NCBI GenBank assembly: GCA_003132125.1
Contig: PKWT01000343.1
Span: 4,121-12,459 of the forward strand
Source: Micrococcales bacterium
GTDB lineage: Bacteria; Actinomycetota; Actinomycetes; Actinomycetales; Dermatophilaceae
Reading direction: 5' to 3'
DNA length: 8,339 bases
Positions 6,113 through 8,339 of the stretch are shown in pieces. The first letter of the stretch is position 1. Each line of letters opens with the position of its first letter. Both the position numbers and the translations under genes were made by a program. The notes below the pieces were generated by a model. The model made no database searches, was not told the origin of the DNA, and saw only the letters and a program-made list of their open reading frames with translations.

Positions 6113-7258
6113 TCAAAGGCCGAGATCGCGGCCGATCAGCTCCTTCATTATCTCGTTGGAGCCCGCCCATATCTTGGTGACCCGGGCGTCGCGCCAGGCC
6201 CGCGCCACGCGGTACTCGTTCATGAAGCCATAGCCGCCATAGAGCTGCACGCAGGCGTCGAGCACGTCGTTCTGGACCTGCGCCGACCACCACTTGGCCT
6301 TTGCCGCGTCGATCGCGGTGAGCTTGTGCTCGTTGTGGGCCTCGATGCAGTCGTCGACATACGCCTGCGTCACCTCCAGCTTGGTCTGTAGCTCGGCGAT
6401 GAGGAACTTGTTGTGCTGGAACGAGCCGATCGGCTGACCGAAGGCCTTGCGTTCCTTGACGTAGACGACCGTCTCGTTCAGGATCTGCTGCGCATGCGCG
6501 GTGTTGGACACGGCCGCACCCACACGCTCCTGGGGAACCCGCTCCATCATCGCGATGAACCCCCGGTCGACCTCACCGATGACATTCGCGCCGGGGAGGC
6601 GCACGTCGGTGAAGAACAGCTCGGCGGTGTCGGACTCGTCCTGGCCGACCTTGTCAAACTTGCGACCCCGCTCGAAGCCGGGCATGCCGGCCTCGACGCC
6701 GAACAACGTGATGCCCTTGGCACCCTTGTCCGGCGAGGTCCTTGCCGCGACGACGACGAGATCGGCCTGGTAGCCGTTGGTGATAAAGGTCTTGGAACCG
6801 TTGAGGATCCAGTCCTCACCGTCGCGCACCGCCGTGCTCTTGAGAGCCGCCAGGTCCGAGCCACCGCTGGCCTCGGTCATCGCGATCGCGGTGATGATCT
6901 CGCCGGTGCAGAAGCCAGGCAGCCAGCGTTGCTTCTGCTCCTCTGTGCCCAGGTCCACCAGATAAGGGGCGACGCAGTCGGTATGGATGCCGAAGCAGGA
7001 GGACGCCGCGGCGTTGAACGTGGAGAGCTCCTCGGCGAGGACCGCGTTGAACCTGAAGTCACGGGCCTCCGAGCCCCCGTAAGCCTCGGGGACCTCGAGC
7101 CCGAGCAGACCCTGCTTGCCCGCCTCGATCCAGACCTCCCGATCGATGCAGCGGGCATCGATGAACTGCTGGGCACGCGGTGCGAGGCTGCGTTCGACGA
7201 ACTCCCGAGCCGTCTCGCGGAATGTCTCGTGGTCAGCGGTGTAGACGTTGCGTGGCAT
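6113..7258 (-). CDS. Acyl-CoA dehydrogenase, long-chain (LCAD) type
   Basis: A 381-residue FAD enzyme that introduces the alpha-beta double bond into acyl-CoA and passes electrons to electron-transfer flavoprotein. Signature one is AMTEASGGSDLAA (126-138); the C-terminal signature runs from QLYGGYGFMNEY (338-349) to IWAGSNEIMKELIGR (363-377). The catalytic base is predicted as Glu244 in PQERVGAAV, the LCAD and isovaleryl-CoA dehydrogenase position; the alternative MCAD position is occupied by Ala365 in WAGSNE. Overall it reads like mammalian LCAD. The ATG at 7258 has GGAGA (7268 to 7264) 5 nt upstream; an in-frame start at 7321 would add 21 residues but read through the operator, so it is rejected. 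It is first in the operon with the two SDRs and divergent from tetR, with an operator over its predicted transcription start. Substrate chain length is unproven. Confidence 0.95.
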   Translation of the reverse strand: MPRNVYTADHETFRETAREFVERSLAPRAQQFIDARCIDREVWIEAGKQGLLGLEVPEAYGGSEARDFRFNAVLAEELSTFNAAASSCFGIHTDCVAPYLVDLGTEEQKQRWLPGFCTGEIITAIAMTEASGGSDLAALKSTAVRDGEDWILNGSKTFITNGYQADLVVVAARTSPDKGAKGITLFGVEAGMPGFERGRKFDKVGQDESDTAELFFTDVRLPGANVIGEVDRGFIAMMERVPQERVGAAVSNTAHAQQILNETVVYVKERKAFGQPIGSFQHNKFLIAELQTKLEVTQAYVDDCIEAHNEHKLTAIDAAKAKWWSAQVQNDVLDACVQLYGGYGFMNEYRVARAWRDARVTKIWAGSNEIMKELIGRDLGL

Positions 7259-7274
7259 GTCATTCTCCGAATCA

Positions 7275-7290
7275 CTAAGCGCTTGCTTAG
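7275..7290. promoter_or_regulatory. TetR operator in the dehydrogenase-tetR divergent region
   Basis: The site is CTAAGC-GCTT-GCTTAG; the flanking A at 7274 and T at 7291 extend each arm to 7 bp. The arms are identical to those at 1416-1431, with a different 4-bp centre. It starts 16 nt beyond the dehydrogenase ATG and overlaps the predicted -10 and transcription start of that operon. Lying next to a divergent tetR gene is the classic arrangement for an autoregulating repressor. Confidence 0.85.
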
Positions 7291-7317
7291 TTTCGATCAG
7301 GTGGGGCATGCTGTCAA
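7289..7317 (-). promoter_or_regulatory. Candidate promoter of the acyl-CoA dehydrogenase operon
   Basis: On the minus strand a perfect -35 TTGACA (7317 to 7312) is followed after 17 bp by GAAACT (7294 to 7289), a poor -10 matching at three positions. The start would fall near 7282, in the middle of the operator, so binding would block initiation. The -35 lies inside the tetR start region. A weak -10 with a perfect -35 could suit a regulated promoter. Confidence 0.5.
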
Positions 7318-7943
7318 CCATGACCGCGTCATCGACGCCGGCCGCCGGCCGTCACACAGGGGACTCTGTCCAGCGCTCAAGGGACTCTGTCCAGCGCCTC
7401 ATGGATGCCGCCGTGGATGCCTTTGCCGACAAGGGATTTCACGCCACCAGCACCCGCGACATCGCCGCTCGGGCCAACATGAGCCCAGCCGGCGTCTACG
7501 TCCACTTCGCCAGCAAGCAGGATCTGTTGTTCCAGCTCTGCAAACGAGGACACGTCCTGGCCCTCGAGATCGTGATCAGCGCACGCGACAGCGCACACAC
7601 TCCCCCAAGCCAGCTCGTGGCGATCGTCTCGGCCTTCGCCAGCTGGCATGCGGAGCAGTTCCGCACGGCCCGGATCGTTCAGTACGAGTTCTCCCACCTG
7701 ACTCCCGAGCATCGCGCCGAGGTCCTCGCGGTGCGCAAGCAGATCGACGCCGTCGTCAGGAACGTCCTGCTGGCGGGTGTTGCCAGCGGCGACTTCGACG
7801 TCCCGGACATTGCCGTCACGACGCTGGCCCTGCAGTCGCTGACCATCGACGTCGCTCGGTGGTACGGGCCTGGGGTGCGGCGCACGCCTCAGGCGATCGG
7901 CACGGCGTACGGCGACCTTGCGCTGCGGCTCGTCCGCGCCTGA
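7308..7943 (+). CDS. TetR-family transcriptional repressor, KstR2-like
   Basis: A protein of 211 residues (207 from the alternative ATG at 7320). An N-terminal helix-turn-helix is plain: helix one around SVQRLMDAAVDAFADKGF, then TRDIAARANMSPAGVYVHFASKQDLL, the TetR DNA-binding signature. The C-terminal ligand domain ends DVARWYGP...IGTAYGDLALRLV, resembling KstR2-type regulators that sense acyl-CoA or steroid-CoA intermediates. It likely represses its own gene, the divergent dehydrogenase operon and the distant kinase gene through the two CTAAGC-N4-GCTTAG sites, released by an acyl-CoA ligand. The start is uncertain: AGGTGG at 7299-7304 is 3 nt from the ATG at 7308 and 15 nt from that at 7320, neither ideal. 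An in-frame extension to 7248 would read through the operator and is rejected. A 21-bp tandem duplication lies near the N-terminus. It converges on ettA. Confidence 0.9.
   Translation: MLSTMTASSTPAAGRHTGDSVQRSRDSVQRLMDAAVDAFADKGFHATSTRDIAARANMSPAGVYVHFASKQDLLFQLCKRGHVLALEIVISARDSAHTPPSQLVAIVSAFASWHAEQFRTARIVQYEFSHLTPEHRAEVLAVRKQIDAVVRNVLLAGVASGDFDVPDIAVTTLALQSLTIDVARWYGPGVRRTPQAIGTAYGDLALRLVRA
7360..7401 (+). repeat. 21-bp in-frame tandem duplication at the tetR N-terminus
   Basis: Two adjacent 21-bp copies (7360-7380 and 7381-7401) share an identical first 17 bases, GGGACTCTGTCCAGCGC. In the protein they give GDSVQRS followed by RDSVQRL, directly before the first helix of the DNA-binding domain. 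The length is a multiple of three, so the frame is kept and the DNA-binding signature is intact. Confidence 0.85.
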
Positions 7944-7951
7944 GCCAGCCA

Positions 7952-7980
7952 CGTCCGTACCCTGATCCAAGGGGCGGACG
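7952..7980. terminator. Hairpin between convergent tetR and ettA
   Basis: CGTCCG (7952-7957) pairs with CGGACG (7975-7980), and inside it CCCT (7960-7963) pairs with AGGG (7970-7973) around a 6-nt loop, with small unpaired bases between (7958-7959 and 7974). It fills most of the 42-bp gap between the two stop codons and could end transcription from both sides. There is no T-run on either side. Confidence 0.5.
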
Positions 7981-7985
7981 GAGGA

Positions 7986-8339
7986 TCAGCCGCGGGCAAG
8001 CTTGCGATAGGTCACACGGTGCGGCCGGGCGGCGTCGGCGCCGAGACGCTCGACCTTGTTCGCCTCGTAGGACTCGAAGTTGCCTTCGAACCAGTACCAG
8101 GCGCCCGGGTTATCTTCAGTGCCCTCGTAGGCGAGGATGTGCGTCACCACGCGGTCCAGGAACCACCGGTCGTGGCTGATGACGACGGCGCAACCGGGGA
8201 ACTCCAGCAGTGCGTTCTCCAGAGAGCCGAGGGTCTCGACGTCGAGGTCGTTGGTCGGCTCGTCGAGCAGCAGCAGGTTGCCACCCTGTTTGAGGGTCAA
8301 CGCCAGGTTGAGACGGTTGCGCTCGCCGCCGGAGAGCAC
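7986..8339 (-). CDS. ettA: Energy-dependent translational throttle protein EttA, C-terminal part
   Basis: The last 117 codons of an ABC-F ATPase; the gene continues past the window edge, so the start is not visible. The fragment begins just before the second ABC signature LSGGERNRL, then has Walker B LLLLDEPTNDLD, the H-switch VVISHDRWFLDRV, and the EttA tail with FEGNFESYE and LGADAARPHRVTYRKLARG. This tail closely follows E. coli EttA rather than other ABC-F members. EttA is a cytoplasmic, soluble ATPase that binds the ribosomal E site and gates the first steps of elongation according to the ATP/ADP ratio. It is a housekeeping gene, unrelated to the neighbouring catabolic module, and it converges on tetR with a hairpin between them. 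Confidence 0.95.
   Translation of the reverse strand: MLSGGERNRLNLALTLKQGGNLLLLDEPTNDLDVETLGSLENALLEFPGCAVVISHDRWFLDRVVTHILAYEGTEDNPGAWYWFEGNFESYEANKVERLGADAARPHRVTYRKLARG

Noticed and set aside
6102..6115. Small inverted repeat TGAG-N6-CTCA around the dehydrogenase stop codon
   Set aside because: A 4-bp stem is too short to support a regulatory call, and the operon evidently continues across it.
7248..7307. N-terminal extension of the TetR protein to 7248
   Set aside because: It would overlap the dehydrogenase start codon and translate through the operator; later ATG codons at 7308 and 7320 fit the family.
6413..8179. A 588-codon plus-strand open frame
   Set aside because: It is antisense to the acyl-CoA dehydrogenase and ettA and out of frame with tetR, all of which have clear conserved motifs; its translation is low-complexity and rich in Arg, Gly and Pro.

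Overview
The window is GC-rich, densely packed chromosomal DNA. The protein sequences point to an actinobacterium: an EttA C-terminus of actinobacterial type, a KstR2-like TetR regulator, a FadE36-like phosphotransferase, and TANNNT -10 elements directly before start codons. The genus cannot be fixed from sequence alone. There are ten genes and no gene-free stretch longer than 100 bases. No RNA gene, CRISPR array or insertion sequence was seen.

Layout. (1) Positions 8-1399 hold two divergent acyl-CoA thioesterases, a short 4HBT hot-dog protein on the minus strand and a TesB type on the plus strand, only 24 bp apart. (2) Positions 1400-3391 hold an aminoglycoside-phosphotransferase-fold kinase (FadE36/LvaA/ACAD11 kinase type) behind a perfect 16-bp palindromic operator. 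A FabG-like SDR follows behind an AT-rich leader of three 16-bp tandem repeats, and a strong 13-bp stem-loop ends this part. (3) Positions 3410-4507 hold a gene with a HEAT-like N-terminus and five nearly identical 42-residue WD40 repeats. (4) Positions 4539-7258 hold a minus-strand operon read as acyl-CoA dehydrogenase, SDR, SDR, the last two overlapping by 4 nt. (5) Positions 7308-7943 hold a divergent TetR regulator, and a second copy of the operator lies between it and the dehydrogenase. (6) The window closes with the 3' end of ettA, convergent with tetR across a hairpin.

How it may work together. The two operators share CTAAGC-N4-GCTTAG with identical arms and spacing. One lies over the predicted start of the dehydrogenase operon beside tetR; the other lies 5.9 kb away inside the predicted kinase promoter. 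This joins the kinase and the dehydrogenase-SDR-SDR operon into one probable TetR regulon. A kinase of this family paired with an acyl-CoA dehydrogenase and SDRs matches the logic of mammalian ACAD10/ACAD11 and the Pseudomonas levulinate (lva) pathway. There a 4-hydroxyacyl-CoA is phosphorylated and rearranged so that it can enter beta-oxidation. The best reading is an acyl-CoA catabolic module of this kind, with substrate unknown. The repeat-preceded SDR may be under separate control, and the WD40 gene has no evident tie to the pathway.
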